Source: Magnetovibrio sp.
Lineage (GTDB): Bacteria; Pseudomonadota; Alphaproteobacteria; Rhodospirillales_A; JABHCV01
NCBI GenBank assembly: GCA_002717285.1
Contig: PBDF01000011.1
Location: 138,948-202,947, forward strand
Direction: 5' to 3'
DNA length: 64,000 nt
Shown here: positions 34,918 through 44,884 of the stretch, in pieces
Layout: each line of letters opens with the position of its first letter
Numbering within the stretch: position 1 is the first letter of the stretch
Position numbers and translations under genes: made by a program
The notes under the pieces: model-generated
Databases searched by the model: none
Seen by the model: only the letters and a program-made list of their open reading frames with translations
What the model was told of the DNA's origin: nothing

Positions 34918-35322
34918 ATGAAACCAAGAGTCTCTCAACCACCTCGACTTAGTGACCGTCTATTTGGGATAGTGTTTTCAACCATATTCTTCACTATTGG
35001 AATGATTTGTTGGTTTTTTTTCAACTTCACAGTACTGTGGGCTTTTTGGATTTCGCTCGGACTTGCGCTAATAGCCTGGTTAGCGCCGGGAGTCCTTTTA
35101 CCACTAAACCGCCTTTGGGCAACATTTGCGCAAAAATTGGGAACGTTCAATAATTTTATATTACTTGGAACCTTCTTTTTTCTATTCATGGTTCCAATAG
35201 GGGGTATCCTTAGCTTGATTGGTAAGGATCCAATGATGCGAAAAAAAAATAAAAAAACATTATCGTATTGGACACCTGTTTCCCGCCAAGCCGAACCAAA
35301 AACCTTTAGTGATATGTTTTAG
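34918..35322 (+). CDS. SxtJ family membrane protein
   Basis: This 134-residue protein has three or four hydrophobic segments (about 15-35, 38-58 and 75-100) and a polar tail. Its size, topology and position two genes upstream of a NodU/SxtI-type carbamoyltransferase match the SxtJ family, whose members regularly accompany such carbamoyltransferases. The biochemical role is not known. A small DUF5989-like gene follows. Confidence 0.7.
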   Translation: MKPRVSQPPRLSDRLFGIVFSTIFFTIGMICWFFFNFTVLWAFWISLGLALIAWLAPGVLLPLNRLWATFAQKLGTFNNFILLGTFFFLFMVPIGGILSLIGKDPMMRKKNKKTLSYWTPVSRQAEPKTFSDMF

Positions 35323-35341
35323 TTTTGTTGGGATCTCTATA

Positions 35342-35494
35342 ATGCTATCTCTGATTAAACAATTAATAAAATTTATGCATGTCTATAATAAATTTTGGCT
35401 AGCACCTGTAATATTTGGACTTTTGGCCCTTGGTGGTTTGCTTGTGGCAGCTCAAAGTACCGCTCTTTCCCCTTTTATTTACGCTATTTTCTAA
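35342..35494 (+). CDS. Small DUF5989-like membrane protein
   Basis: This 50-residue protein has one long hydrophobic helix (FWLAPVIFGLLALGGLLVAA) after a short basic N-terminus. It lies between the SxtJ-like and carbamoyltransferase genes, the standard position of DUF5989 proteins. The in-frame ATG at 35342, preceded by GGGAT, is preferred over an ATG 33 bases upstream inside the previous gene. Function unknown. Confidence 0.65.
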   Translation: MLSLIKQLIKFMHVYNKFWLAPVIFGLLALGGLLVAAQSTALSPFIYAIF

Positions 35495-35512
35495 AGACGT
35501 TTAAGTATTATC

Positions 35513-37306
35513 ATGATTGTTCTTGGTATATCAGCATTTTATCACGATAGTGCTGCAGCTCTAATTAAAGATGGCCAGATTATCGCAGCAGCTCAGCAGG
35601 AGCGTTTTTCCCGCATAAAACACGATCACGATTTTCCAAGTGATGCTATTACTTATTGCCTAGAAGAGGCTGGTATTATACTTGATGATATAGATTATGT
35701 TGGTTTTTATGATAAACCACTATTAACATTTAATAGGCTACTTGAGACATATTTAGCCTACGCCCCGTCAGGGTTAAAATCATTTATTAAAGCAATCCCA
35801 ATTTGGGTAAAAGAAAAAATACTTCAAAAATCTTTGATTTATAACGGACTTAATAAACTCAATTTAGGGCAAATATCTGAGAAAAAAATCCTTTTTGGTT
35901 TTCATCATCACTCACACGCATCTAGCGCTTTTTACCCATCTCCTTTTAATGAAGCAGCTATATTAGTAATGGACGGAGTTGGTGAATGGGCCACAACCTC
36001 AACAGGTGTCGGAAACGGCTCTATAGTGACGCTTGATAAGGAAATTCGATTTCCTCACTCACTAGGCATGCTTTATTCAGCATTTACTTATTACCTAGGC
36101 TTCAAAGTAAACGATGGTGAATACAAAGTAATGGGCTTAGCGCCATATGGTGAACCAAAGTACGTTCAGATCATCTATGAAAACCTTATTAATGTTAAGA
36201 CAGACGGGTCTTATCATTTGAACATGGACTATTTTAACTATTGTACAGGTCTGACAATGACCAATAACAAATTCAACAATTTATTTGGTGCCCCCCCACG
36301 AACGGCGTCGACACCATTAAACCAACGTGACATGGACCTTGCCCGATCTATTCAAGTTGTTACTGAAGACATTGTGCTTAAATTAACTCAAGATCTTCAC
36401 AAAAAAAGCGGTCAGAAAAATTTGTGTTTGGCAGGTGGAGTGGCGCTTAATTGTGTGGCCAATGGTCGTATTCTTCGCGAAGGACCCTTCGAAAATATTT
36501 GGATTCAGCCCGCTGCTGGTGATGCAGGAGCAGCAATAGGCGTCGCACTAGCAATTAGCCACACAACAGGTAGGGTCGAAAGAAAGCCACACTCAAAATC
36601 AAACGATGGAATGTCCGGCAGTTACCTTGGCCCTTATTTTGAAGAAAAAGAAATCCTGTCTACTTTGTCATCGCTCAATGCTACCTACCACGTTTATTCA
36701 AACGAAACCTTATACAGTAAAATAAGCGAGTTTCTGGCCTCAGAAAGCATTGTTGGATGGTTTCAAGGTCGAATGGAATTTGGCCCACGTGCATTAGGCA
36801 ATCGTTCTATAATAGGTGATCCACGTTCAATAAAAATGCAAAGCATGCTTAATTTAAAAATTAAATATCGCGAGGGATTTCGCCCTTTCGCACCAGCGGT
36901 GCTTTGTGAAGACGTATCAAACTATTTTGAAATAGATGTTGAAAGTCCATATATGCTTCTTGTTGCTCCAGTTCTAAGAAGTCGACTGAAACATCTAACA
37001 AAAAAGGATTCTGAGCGTAAAGGACTTGATCGATTAAAGATTATCAGGAGCGATCTTCCTGCTATCACCCACGTAGACAACTCTGCTCGTATACAAACAG
37101 TTGACGCTAAAACCAACCCGCACTTTCACAAGCTAATATCAGCTTTTAAAGAGAAAACTGGATGCGGAGTACTAGTCAACACAAGCTTCAATGTAAGGGA
37201 TGAACCAATTGTTTGTACACCAGAGGATGCCTATCGATGCTTTATGGCGACCGAGATGGACATTCTTGTTATTGGGAATGCTGTTCTTTTTAAGGAAGAA
37301 CAATAA
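35513..37306 (+). CDS. Carbamoyltransferase (NodU/SxtI family)
   Basis: The 597-residue protein has an N-terminal Kae1-like domain with LGISAFYHDSAAALI and the histidine-rich HHHSHASSAFYPSPF (about 125-139), and a C-terminal YrdC-like lobe with FGPRALGNRSIIGDPR and FNVRDEPIVCTPEDA. These enzymes make carbamoyl-adenylate and transfer the carbamoyl group to a hydroxyl, as in O-carbamoylated Nod factors and saxitoxin. Here a sugar of the surface glycan is the likely acceptor. The stop overlaps the next start (TAATG). Confidence 0.9.
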   Translation: MIVLGISAFYHDSAAALIKDGQIIAAAQQERFSRIKHDHDFPSDAITYCLEEAGIILDDIDYVGFYDKPLLTFNRLLETYLAYAPSGLKSFIKAIPIWVKEKILQKSLIYNGLNKLNLGQISEKKILFGFHHHSHASSAFYPSPFNEAAILVMDGVGEWATTSTGVGNGSIVTLDKEIRFPHSLGMLYSAFTYYLGFKVNDGEYKVMGLAPYGEPKYVQIIYENLINVKTDGSYHLNMDYFNYCTGLTMTNNKFNNLFGAPPRTASTPLNQRDMDLARSIQVVTEDIVLKLTQDLHKKSGQKNLCLAGGVALNCVANGRILREGPFENIWIQPAAGDAGAAIGVALAISHTTGRVERKPHSKSNDGMSGSYLGPYFEEKEILSTLSSLNATYHVYSNETLYSKISEFLASESIVGWFQGRMEFGPRALGNRSIIGDPRSIKMQSMLNLKIKYREGFRPFAPAVLCEDVSNYFEIDVESPYMLLVAPVLRSRLKHLTKKDSERKGLDRLKIIRSDLPAITHVDNSARIQTVDAKTNPHFHKLISAFKEKTGCGVLVNTSFNVRDEPIVCTPEDAYRCFMATEMDILVIGNAVLFKEEQ

Positions 37307-38337
37307 TGGGTATTATTAAAGAAACTTTTCTATCTGAATCTCCACCAATGTTTTCTAGTAGAATTCTCTCATGTCTTAAATCACCAGGAGGTACTAATAA
37401 AGACTCATTAGAAATTGTTAATGCGACACTAAAAAATGTAAAATCTGGAATAACCTACCCCTACAAAAATAATGTGCCATCACTTTTTTTACCAGAAAAA
37501 GGCGAAGGAGAACCAGTTACCACCAAAGTTAAATCTTTTTATGAGGAGAACCCTTTCCCCAACTACGAAGGACTGGAAGAATTCGGTGAATTGGTCAACA
37601 AAGGCTTTCATAACGCCTTTGCCTCTGAGCTTCTGAAAGCTGTTGGCTATAACAAAACAATCCTTGAGTGTGGTTGTGGTACTGGTCAATTATCCCATTT
37701 CCTCCAACTAAATAACAACCATGTACTTGGTATTGATATGTCTCTTGCCAGCTTAGAACTGGCCATCGAGCATAAGTTCAGAAATGGCTTATCACGTAGC
37801 AGTTTTGCACAAATGAATATTTTTGATTTAGCAATCAAGGATAATGTTTTTGATGTAGTAATTTCACATGGCGTATTACATCATACTTTTGATGCAGAAA
37901 AAGCTTTTTCACACTTAGTCAAAAAAGTTAAACCAGGCGGAATTATTATGATTGGACTCTACAACTATTATGCTCGAGTACCGACATGGATACGTTCAAA
38001 GCTAGTTGGTTTACTTGGTCAAAACATTGATTACGTAGTTCGAAATCTTATAACTGATGAAAAAAAAGCTGATACCTGGATTAAAGATCAATATTTTAAT
38101 CCACATGAAACTTGGCACTCAATTGACGAAGTACTCGAATGGTTTAATCGAAACGATATTGAATATCTTAATTGTTCACCCGCTATCCTTGGAAGTTCAG
38201 GTGAGAGTGTTAGCTCACTTTTTGATCAAAGTGACCCCGGGTCTGTTTATCAACGGTTAATATCACAATTATCATGGTTGGGTACCATTGCCCGAGAGGG
38301 AGCATTATTTGATGTCATTGGGCGAAAGGCTAAATAG
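37306..38337 (+). CDS. Class I SAM-dependent methyltransferase
   Basis: The 343-residue protein has an N-terminal region of about 90 residues, partly resembling a Trm112-like module without its cysteines, then a methyltransferase domain with LECGCGTGQLSHFL (about 123-136), GIDMS and SHGVLHHTFD. It is coupled to the carbamoyltransferase by a 1-base overlap, so methylation and carbamoylation may target the same residue. Acceptor unknown. Confidence 0.8.
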   Translation: MGIIKETFLSESPPMFSSRILSCLKSPGGTNKDSLEIVNATLKNVKSGITYPYKNNVPSLFLPEKGEGEPVTTKVKSFYEENPFPNYEGLEEFGELVNKGFHNAFASELLKAVGYNKTILECGCGTGQLSHFLQLNNNHVLGIDMSLASLELAIEHKFRNGLSRSSFAQMNIFDLAIKDNVFDVVISHGVLHHTFDAEKAFSHLVKKVKPGGIIMIGLYNYYARVPTWIRSKLVGLLGQNIDYVVRNLITDEKKADTWIKDQYFNPHETWHSIDEVLEWFNRNDIEYLNCSPAILGSSGESVSSLFDQSDPGSVYQRLISQLSWLGTIAREGALFDVIGRKAK

Positions 38338-38342
38338 ATATA

Positions 38343-39407
38343 ATGCCCAATCACCCTTCTAAGTTACCTGAACCAACCCTTTTTGGAAAGATCCTTGCCT
38401 TAACAATCGGATTGGTGCTGCTAGTAATCATAGCGGAGATATGCACCAGAATGATTATGCCTCACTGGAAAAACTTTCAAAGTGGTTCATTCATGAGGTT
38501 AACTCAGGTACCTGGTCATACAAATGTGACCACAGGTGTTCCTGGCTTTGACGATTATTTCGCTCAAAATAATGGTGATTTTAAAGTTCGTATAGAAATA
38601 AATGACTTCGGCCTACGTAATCCTGATCCAGTCAACAAAGCCGATAAACGCATTTGGGTAATTGGAGACTCAATGACTTTTGGCTGGGGAGTTGAACAAG
38701 AACAAATGTACTCCTCTCTTTTAGCTAATATTTCGGGCCATAAAACTTACAATATAGCTAGCCCAGGAACTACCGTGTGTGGCTATCAAGCTCTTGTGGG
38801 CCGAATGCCCAAGAATATAAAACCTAGTGCAGTTGTTGTTGGACTTATTTTAGAAAATGACATTTTACGGTATAATTGCAAAGCCCAAGCACAAGAAAAC
38901 AAAAGTAATTTTAAACTACCCGAGGCACATACCTTTTTTGATTTTAAAAAGTTCTTAACACACAATTTAGCATTATATAATTTTGTTGCCTTATCTTTAA
39001 AAAAAATCCCACTTATTAATAGCACTCTAGTCTATTTAGGCTTAGTTGCTGAGCCACACACATATCATCAAAAATTTAGAGATGATGAGTTATTTGATGC
39101 AACGAGAGAGACCGTTCAAGAATTATCTAATCTCAAGAGACAATTTCCTTTTGGCACACCTTTTGCTGTCTTAATTGCTCCAGCCCGCTTTGAAATTAAA
39201 GATTCAAGCCCTCTATATCAAAAATTACGTAAAGAAATAATTAACGCCCTAGATAAGGTTGATATTACCACCATCGACCCTATTGATGGTTTTTTGGAAT
39301 ATGGATTTTCTGCAACTCATTTCGCCCATGATGGACACTGGAACGTCCTTGGTCACCAAATCGCCGCCACCGCAATTAATAATTGGATATTGACTTTATC
39401 AAAATAA
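38343..39407 (+). CDS. SGNH/GDSL hydrolase-like protein with N-terminal membrane anchor
   Basis: The 354-residue protein starts with a hydrophobic segment (LALTIGLVLLVIIAEIC, about 15-31), probably a signal anchor placing it in the periplasm. The SGNH fold shows block I GDSMTFGWG (about 107) and block V DGHWNVLGH near the C-terminus with the catalytic Asp-His pair. Related proteins act as O-acetyl esterases or transferases on glycans. It follows the methyltransferase by 5 bases. Confidence 0.75.
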   Translation: MPNHPSKLPEPTLFGKILALTIGLVLLVIIAEICTRMIMPHWKNFQSGSFMRLTQVPGHTNVTTGVPGFDDYFAQNNGDFKVRIEINDFGLRNPDPVNKADKRIWVIGDSMTFGWGVEQEQMYSSLLANISGHKTYNIASPGTTVCGYQALVGRMPKNIKPSAVVVGLILENDILRYNCKAQAQENKSNFKLPEAHTFFDFKKFLTHNLALYNFVALSLKKIPLINSTLVYLGLVAEPHTYHQKFRDDELFDATRETVQELSNLKRQFPFGTPFAVLIAPARFEIKDSSPLYQKLRKEIINALDKVDITTIDPIDGFLEYGFSATHFAHDGHWNVLGHQIAATAINNWILTLSK

Positions 39408-39474
39408 ATGCACTTTCTTTTTAAGTTTAAAAATTACTCTTTGTAAACCTATAAAAATAAATTACACGCTTGTA

Positions 39475-41148
39475 TTGCGAAAATTATTGTTCAAAAAAAT
39501 TTTAAACAAAGCCAAAACAATTCAATCCGATCCAATATTACGTTCATGGCTAATTGGACGCCTACTTGGACGCTGGGAAGGGGAGCCACCATATAAAGCT
39601 CATCATCCTCCCTATCTATCAGATTTATTACCGCTTTCTCCTGAAAGTCCAACTAAACAATTTTTTTGTCTTAAAACCAACAAGCCAATAACTAAATTAT
39701 TATTAAAACTACCATGTGAAGCAGTTATTCTGTGTCCCGGTGACGAAAACAAATTATTTGCACTTCATTTTGATGATATCGAAACTAAGCTCGCCCTTCA
39801 CCGTTTTGCTTGGTTATCAGAATTCGGTGAAAACGTTCCAACCGATTGGGTCGCTGCAATTTGGCAAGCTTGGGTAAAAAAATATTCTAGAGTGGATAAT
39901 AGTTGGGCTTGGCATCCCTATACTGTTGCTGAGCGCGCCATGAACATTATTTCATTTATAGAGCGATACGGAATACCCGGCTCTGTTGAACAAACCTTAA
40001 ATATTTTAAAAATACATGCTTTAGCAATAATAAATAGGCTGGAATATTTTGGAGACCACCACACTTCAAATCATCTTGCAAATAATGGTCGGGGATTATA
40101 TCTACTTGGCTTAGCGCTTGGGCTCAAACAAACTACTAATATAGGCGGCAGAATTCTTATTGAAGAAGCGAAGCGAATTTTTCATTCTTCAGGAATTTTA
40201 CGCGAAGGTTCCAGTCACTATCACTTGCTTTTAGCACGAAATTTCAAAGAAGTTGCCGATGCAGCTAAGAAATACAATAGGAAGGAAGAGATTAGTCTTA
40301 AATCCGTAGCCAACAAAGCACGCAGGGCTGCTAAGCATTTAATATTACCTGGGGGATTCCCGTTAATTGGAGATATATCGCCAGATCTAGCGCCGGATCT
40401 TTTGCTTAAAACTATGAGGCTAATCAAACCGAAGTATCAACCCTCGACCAGAGAGCTCAACATTTTTCAGGAAGCTGGGTGGTACAGAAAAGACTATGGA
40501 CCCTTTTCCACTTTGTGGCATGCAGCTCCTGAAGGATGGTCACAAATGCCAGGACATGGACACCAAGATACTGGTTCGTTTGAATTGCATTACAATGACG
40601 AACCTATATTTGTAGACCCAGGTCGAGGACATTACGGTGAGACTGGTGACGCCGCATTTTATCGTTCGGCTATGGCTCATAACACACTCATCATCGATGG
40701 CGCAGATCCCTACCCACCTAACAAGCCTTATTATTCTAATAATTTTCGCCGTCTCTATGGCGGACCAAACCCTTGCGTTGAGTTAAGCGATGATAGTCTT
40801 GAGCTGATGCATAGTGGATATAAACGCTTGGCAGGGGTAAGGCATTTAAACCGAAAATGGAAGTTCAGTAGCAAGTCTATGTCAATTATCGATACGGTTA
40901 ATGGAGAAGGAAAGCACGAGATTAAACGAATTCTTATCACTCCACTAGACGTGGAAAGAGATGGTGTAAATATTTTGCTACATAGCGCTAAGTCTCTTTT
41001 TCGTCTAATTACTGATGACAACGCTACAATAGCAACTTTTCCTATCTGGAAATCCTATGGCATTAGCTACTTGGGAAACGCCATAGTTTTTTCCCATGAA
41101 GGGGACTTACCTTGGACAGGTGAACTACTTTTTGAAAAAGTTGAATAA
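39475..41148 (+). CDS. Heparinase II/III family protein
   Basis: This 557-residue protein has an N-terminal alpha/alpha toroid region with WAWHPYTVAERAMNI and FGDHHTSNHLANNGRGL (typical Asn-His-x4 segment) and a C-terminal beta-sandwich with PGHGHQDTGSFELHY (about 360-374) and AMAHNTLIIDG. Such proteins cleave uronate-containing polysaccharides and occur in exopolysaccharide loci as editing lyases. A start at TTG 39475 gives no obvious signal peptide, so its compartment is unclear. It suggests the polymer contains a uronic acid, consistent with the Wbp-like genes at 49-52 kb. Confidence 0.8.
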   Translation: MRKLLFKKILNKAKTIQSDPILRSWLIGRLLGRWEGEPPYKAHHPPYLSDLLPLSPESPTKQFFCLKTNKPITKLLLKLPCEAVILCPGDENKLFALHFDDIETKLALHRFAWLSEFGENVPTDWVAAIWQAWVKKYSRVDNSWAWHPYTVAERAMNIISFIERYGIPGSVEQTLNILKIHALAIINRLEYFGDHHTSNHLANNGRGLYLLGLALGLKQTTNIGGRILIEEAKRIFHSSGILREGSSHYHLLLARNFKEVADAAKKYNRKEEISLKSVANKARRAAKHLILPGGFPLIGDISPDLAPDLLLKTMRLIKPKYQPSTRELNIFQEAGWYRKDYGPFSTLWHAAPEGWSQMPGHGHQDTGSFELHYNDEPIFVDPGRGHYGETGDAAFYRSAMAHNTLIIDGADPYPPNKPYYSNNFRRLYGGPNPCVELSDDSLELMHSGYKRLAGVRHLNRKWKFSSKSMSIIDTVNGEGKHEIKRILITPLDVERDGVNILLHSAKSLFRLITDDNATIATFPIWKSYGISYLGNAIVFSHEGDLPWTGELLFEKVE

Positions 41149-41190
41149 ATCACGCACGAAAATGAGCTTGTTGCAAGAGGATACCAAAAA

Positions 41191-42120
41191 TTGAATAAAA
41201 TTATTAAAGACGTTATAAAATTCCTTTTTAATCCTTGCTTTAGCAAAGTATTGAAAAAATACAGTTGGCATACATTCAGATTATGGAAGTTAGCTAATAA
41301 AATAGAATTCACCCCACTCGCAATGAAGCAAGGTGTCTTATTTTCGCATGCTAAATTAAAATTAAAAGAAAGCTCTCCTCTTTATACAGCCTCTGCTAAA
41401 GAAATTTTTATTAATATTGACGAAACAATATTTCCTCAAATTATTACACACCAAGAGTGGGGCACAAGTAATAATAAAAGAATTTTAAGCCATCTAAAGG
41501 GCGAGAACATTGGACTTATCGATGTTGGAGCAAATATTGGGCTTTTCACACGTCAGATGTTAATCGCTTCCAAAAATATAACGCACGCATACTGCTTTGA
41601 ACCAAAAACTTCAAGCTTTGAAATTGCTACAGTTAATTTAGAGAGATTCACCAACGCAAGCCTGTTCAATTATGGACTTGCCGAAGCTAATAAAACAATT
41701 GATATCAGCATAAATTTGACCAACTCAGGAAACATTTCTCTAAACAAAAATGCTATTTTAAACAGTACCCATTTGTCTGAAAAAGTTGAAATTCGTCGGC
41801 CAGATGTTTTAAAAGAGCCTTTTTCGTCAATTATCAAAAATCACACTTCTTTGGCTTATAAGAGCGACACTGAAGGTTTAGACGAAACTATATTTAGTCA
41901 ACTTGGCACTATTTTCTGGGAGAAAATAGAATGTGCGATGCTTGAGATATCCAGAATCCCAGATAAAAAAACAGATTATGAAAATATGAACGAAATATTT
42001 AAGAGTCATTTTTCTAAAATTTTTTCAACTAAAAAAGGCGCTTTTATTGAGTTTTCTGAATATGTAGCCTACTCAAATGGCACAGATAAACAATTTGACG
42101 ATATCCTTTTTATTAAATAA
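41191..42120 (+). CDS. FkbM family methyltransferase
   Basis: The 309-residue protein has the FkbM core: LIDVGANIGLFTRQML (about 109-124), the acidic CFEPKTSSFEIA and later YKSDTEGLDETIF, matching the K-x-D-x-E-G-x-E pattern. FkbM enzymes O-methylate sugars and polyketides. It is read from a TTG start. It lies between the heparinase-like protein and the AsnB-type amidotransferase. Confidence 0.75.
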   Translation: MNKIIKDVIKFLFNPCFSKVLKKYSWHTFRLWKLANKIEFTPLAMKQGVLFSHAKLKLKESSPLYTASAKEIFINIDETIFPQIITHQEWGTSNNKRILSHLKGENIGLIDVGANIGLFTRQMLIASKNITHAYCFEPKTSSFEIATVNLERFTNASLFNYGLAEANKTIDISINLTNSGNISLNKNAILNSTHLSEKVEIRRPDVLKEPFSSIIKNHTSLAYKSDTEGLDETIFSQLGTIFWEKIECAMLEISRIPDKKTDYENMNEIFKSHFSKIFSTKKGAFIEFSEYVAYSNGTDKQFDDILFIK

Positions 42121-42135
42121 CCAAGACAGTTAGAC

Positions 42136-44013
42136 ATGTGTGGAATTGCTGGCCTATTTCTTCCCCATCAAGCTAAAGACAAATCAGCTGACATAAGTGC
42201 AATGTTGCAAGTAATGGCACATAGAGGTCCTGATAGTGAAAAAATATACCAAAGTAGTAACAGACGTTTTCAGGCAGGTTTTAAACGTCTCGCTATTATA
42301 GACCTTGAAACTGGTGAACAGCCTATTGTTGAAGATGGTAATCGTCGAGTTTTGCTCTGCAACGGCGAAATATACAACTACAAAGAATTAAAGAGAACCC
42401 CCGAAACACAGAACTATTCCTACCAAAGTAATGGAGATGTTGAAGTTATATTACCATTACATTCAGCCCATGGAAATGAATTTGTTAATCTTCTAAACGG
42501 TATGTTTGCCATAGCGCTATATGAATCGGATACCCATCGTTTAATACTGACCCGAGACCGCTTAGGTATCAAGCCTCTCTACTGGGCTGAAGTTAACGGG
42601 GGTGGGATAATTTTTGCCTCTGAAATAAAACCCCTATTAGTTTCGGGTCTAATTCACACAGCTGTTGACGAGCAGGCTGTCAGCTCTTATTTAGCTCATG
42701 GCTATGTTCCTGCACCTAATACTCTTTACAAGGGTATCAACAAACTCCCTCCTGGCCACCAACTTGTTGCCGAAGCTAATGGTGTTTTAAAAATAAAACG
42801 CTATTGGCAACCCAAACCAGCAGATAAAATTCCTGCTCAAACAGCCGACATTGAAGACTATTTGTTAGCGCTTCTTTCCGATAGCTTGAAAATGCAACTT
42901 CGTAGTGATGTTCCCCTAGGAGCCTTACTTTCAGGAGGTATTGATTCTGGTCTAATGGTTGCCATTTCAGCTAGTTTAATTGATAAGCCACTTAATACAT
43001 ATACTGTCCGTTTTGAAGGCTCTACTGTAGATGAAACACCATTAGCTTCCATGGTGTCTGAGCGATATGGAACAAATCATCACGAACTGAATATAGCAGA
43101 AACAGGGATAGGAGATCATCTCCTTAATCTTGCTTGGCATACAGAAGAACCACTAAATGATGCCTCCTTGTTGCCAAACTTTATGATTGAACAAGCCCTT
43201 GGTAAACACCTCAGAGTGGCCCTGAACGGAACTGGAGGGGATGAGATTTTTGCAGGATATAAAAGATATTTTCAAATGCCCATTGAACGTTGTTTTTTGT
43301 CATTACCCTCACCAATACGTTCTTTGACAAAAAAATTTGTATCACCCATGCAATCTTGGCAACTAAATCGAGCAGAGCATTTTAATAACAATCGTGGTCA
43401 ATACATACATGATCACACAACATCCTTTCCATCCCCTATCCGAGACATAATTGGTAATGGGCAAAGTATCCCCGACTCTATCCAGGCCCACTCATTTACT
43501 AATTTCAATGGAGACCCACAAACAGGATCCTTAATTGCAGATCTGGAGTCATATCTTCCAGAGGATCTTTTGTTACTACTTGACCGTTCTTCGATGGCAG
43601 CTAGTGTTGAAGGCCGAGTACCATTTTTAGATCATCGACTTGTGGAAGCAGCATTAGCAGTACCGTCAAAAGCACGTACGCCAGGTGAGGAACCAAAAGG
43701 CCTGGAACGAAACATTGCCAGAAGGTTTCTACCTGAGCCAATTCTAAAGGCACCGAAGCAAGGCTTCGCATCTCCAGTTCCAAAATGGATGCATGCTGGT
43801 CTGGGAAAGCAAGCAAAGCGCCTTCTAACTAGCCCTACATCTTTGGAACGTGGATGGTGGACACGGCAAGGTATAGAGACTTTGCTAGCCAATCCATACC
43901 GTCATGCATTCCGAGTTTACTCACTAATTATGCTCGAACTTGCCATTCGCCTATTTATTGAACAACCCCTGAGCAAAACGTCACCATCAACAACACTTGA
44001 GGAATTCTGCTGA
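42136..44013 (+). CDS. Asparagine-synthase-type amidotransferase (glutamine-hydrolysing)
   Basis: The 625-residue protein has an N-terminal class II glutaminase domain with the catalytic Cys2 (MCGIAGLF), RLAIIDLETG and CNGEIYN, and a C-terminal ATP-pyrophosphatase domain with LSGGIDSG. Length and layout match the amidotransferases found in exopolysaccharide and exosortase-associated loci. These are thought to amidate uronic acids or other carboxylates of the glycan, which fits the predicted uronate pathway. Its stop is followed at once by a GT2 start (TGAGATG). Confidence 0.88.
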   Translation: MCGIAGLFLPHQAKDKSADISAMLQVMAHRGPDSEKIYQSSNRRFQAGFKRLAIIDLETGEQPIVEDGNRRVLLCNGEIYNYKELKRTPETQNYSYQSNGDVEVILPLHSAHGNEFVNLLNGMFAIALYESDTHRLILTRDRLGIKPLYWAEVNGGGIIFASEIKPLLVSGLIHTAVDEQAVSSYLAHGYVPAPNTLYKGINKLPPGHQLVAEANGVLKIKRYWQPKPADKIPAQTADIEDYLLALLSDSLKMQLRSDVPLGALLSGGIDSGLMVAISASLIDKPLNTYTVRFEGSTVDETPLASMVSERYGTNHHELNIAETGIGDHLLNLAWHTEEPLNDASLLPNFMIEQALGKHLRVALNGTGGDEIFAGYKRYFQMPIERCFLSLPSPIRSLTKKFVSPMQSWQLNRAEHFNNNRGQYIHDHTTSFPSPIRDIIGNGQSIPDSIQAHSFTNFNGDPQTGSLIADLESYLPEDLLLLLDRSSMAASVEGRVPFLDHRLVEAALAVPSKARTPGEEPKGLERNIARRFLPEPILKAPKQGFASPVPKWMHAGLGKQAKRLLTSPTSLERGWWTRQGIETLLANPYRHAFRVYSLIMLELAIRLFIEQPLSKTSPSTTLEEFC

Positions 44014-44014
44014 G

Positions 44015-44884
44015 ATGACCATAAGTGTCATAATCCCGGCCTATAAGGCAGCTGATACTATTGAAAGAGCGCTATCTTCAGTTGCTGAACAAACTCTTAA
44101 ACCCAAACAAATTATTGTGATAGATGATGGCTCTAACGATGATACTTTAAAAATAGTGGAATCTTTTAAGGAGCATATCTACGAAATTGAAATAATAATA
44201 TTTAAACAGCAAAATCTTGGTGCAGGTGCGGCTCGCAACCGAGCCATAAATGCAGCAACAGGAGAATGGCTTGCTTTTCTGGACGCTGACGACGAATGGC
44301 ATCCTAAAAAACTCTCCACCAGCATGGACGCTATCCGAAGACATAATCTTGTTTTGGTTTCTCACAACTATTATCGTATCGATAAAACAAGTAAAAAACC
44401 TATTTTTTGTAGTACTCGATTTGAGGCAGCAACTAACCCTTACCGAGGATTATACCGAAAGGGATTTATTGCTACTTCTAGCGTAGTTGTACTAAGAGAT
44501 GCCGTATTAAGTGTTGGCGGATTTGACGAAACATTAAAAACTGCGCAAGACTTTGATCTGTGGCTTAAAATTTTAAAAAAAGAAAATACACGCTTCAGGG
44601 TCGAACCTGACTTCCTAATGAACTATTTTGTTACCCCGGGTTCAATTACAAACCAAACGTCCAGACGTTTGGACTGTACCTTACGTATCGCTATTAACTA
44701 TGCACCAAGCTGCATAGATTTACACTTTCGAATCTTTAATATCCATTATGAAGCCATTAATGCATCCCTTTCAAAAGGGCACATCTTTAATGCCATGTAT
44801 TATTTTATAAAATTGCCGTTTCATCTGACATGGCTGACGCATAAGTACTCGAGGAGAAAAGACAGCGTTGAAACTAATAATTAA
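44015..44884 (+). CDS. Glycosyltransferase family 2
   Basis: The 289-residue protein has the GT2 (GT-A) core: ISVIIPAYKAADTI at the N-terminus, VIDDGSNDDT (about 34-43) and the metal-binding LDADDEWHP (about 85-93), with GGFDETLKTAQDFDLW later. I begin at ATG 44015, one base after the amidotransferase stop; a TTG 18 bases upstream is also in frame. It adds a sugar in the cytoplasm during repeat-unit assembly. Confidence 0.85.
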   Translation: MTISVIIPAYKAADTIERALSSVAEQTLKPKQIIVIDDGSNDDTLKIVESFKEHIYEIEIIIFKQQNLGAGAARNRAINAATGEWLAFLDADDEWHPKKLSTSMDAIRRHNLVLVSHNYYRIDKTSKKPIFCSTRFEAATNPYRGLYRKGFIATSSVVVLRDAVLSVGGFDETLKTAQDFDLWLKILKKENTRFRVEPDFLMNYFVTPGSITNQTSRRLDCTLRIAINYAPSCIDLHFRIFNIHYEAINASLSKGHIFNAMYYFIKLPFHLTWLTHKYSRRKDSVETNN

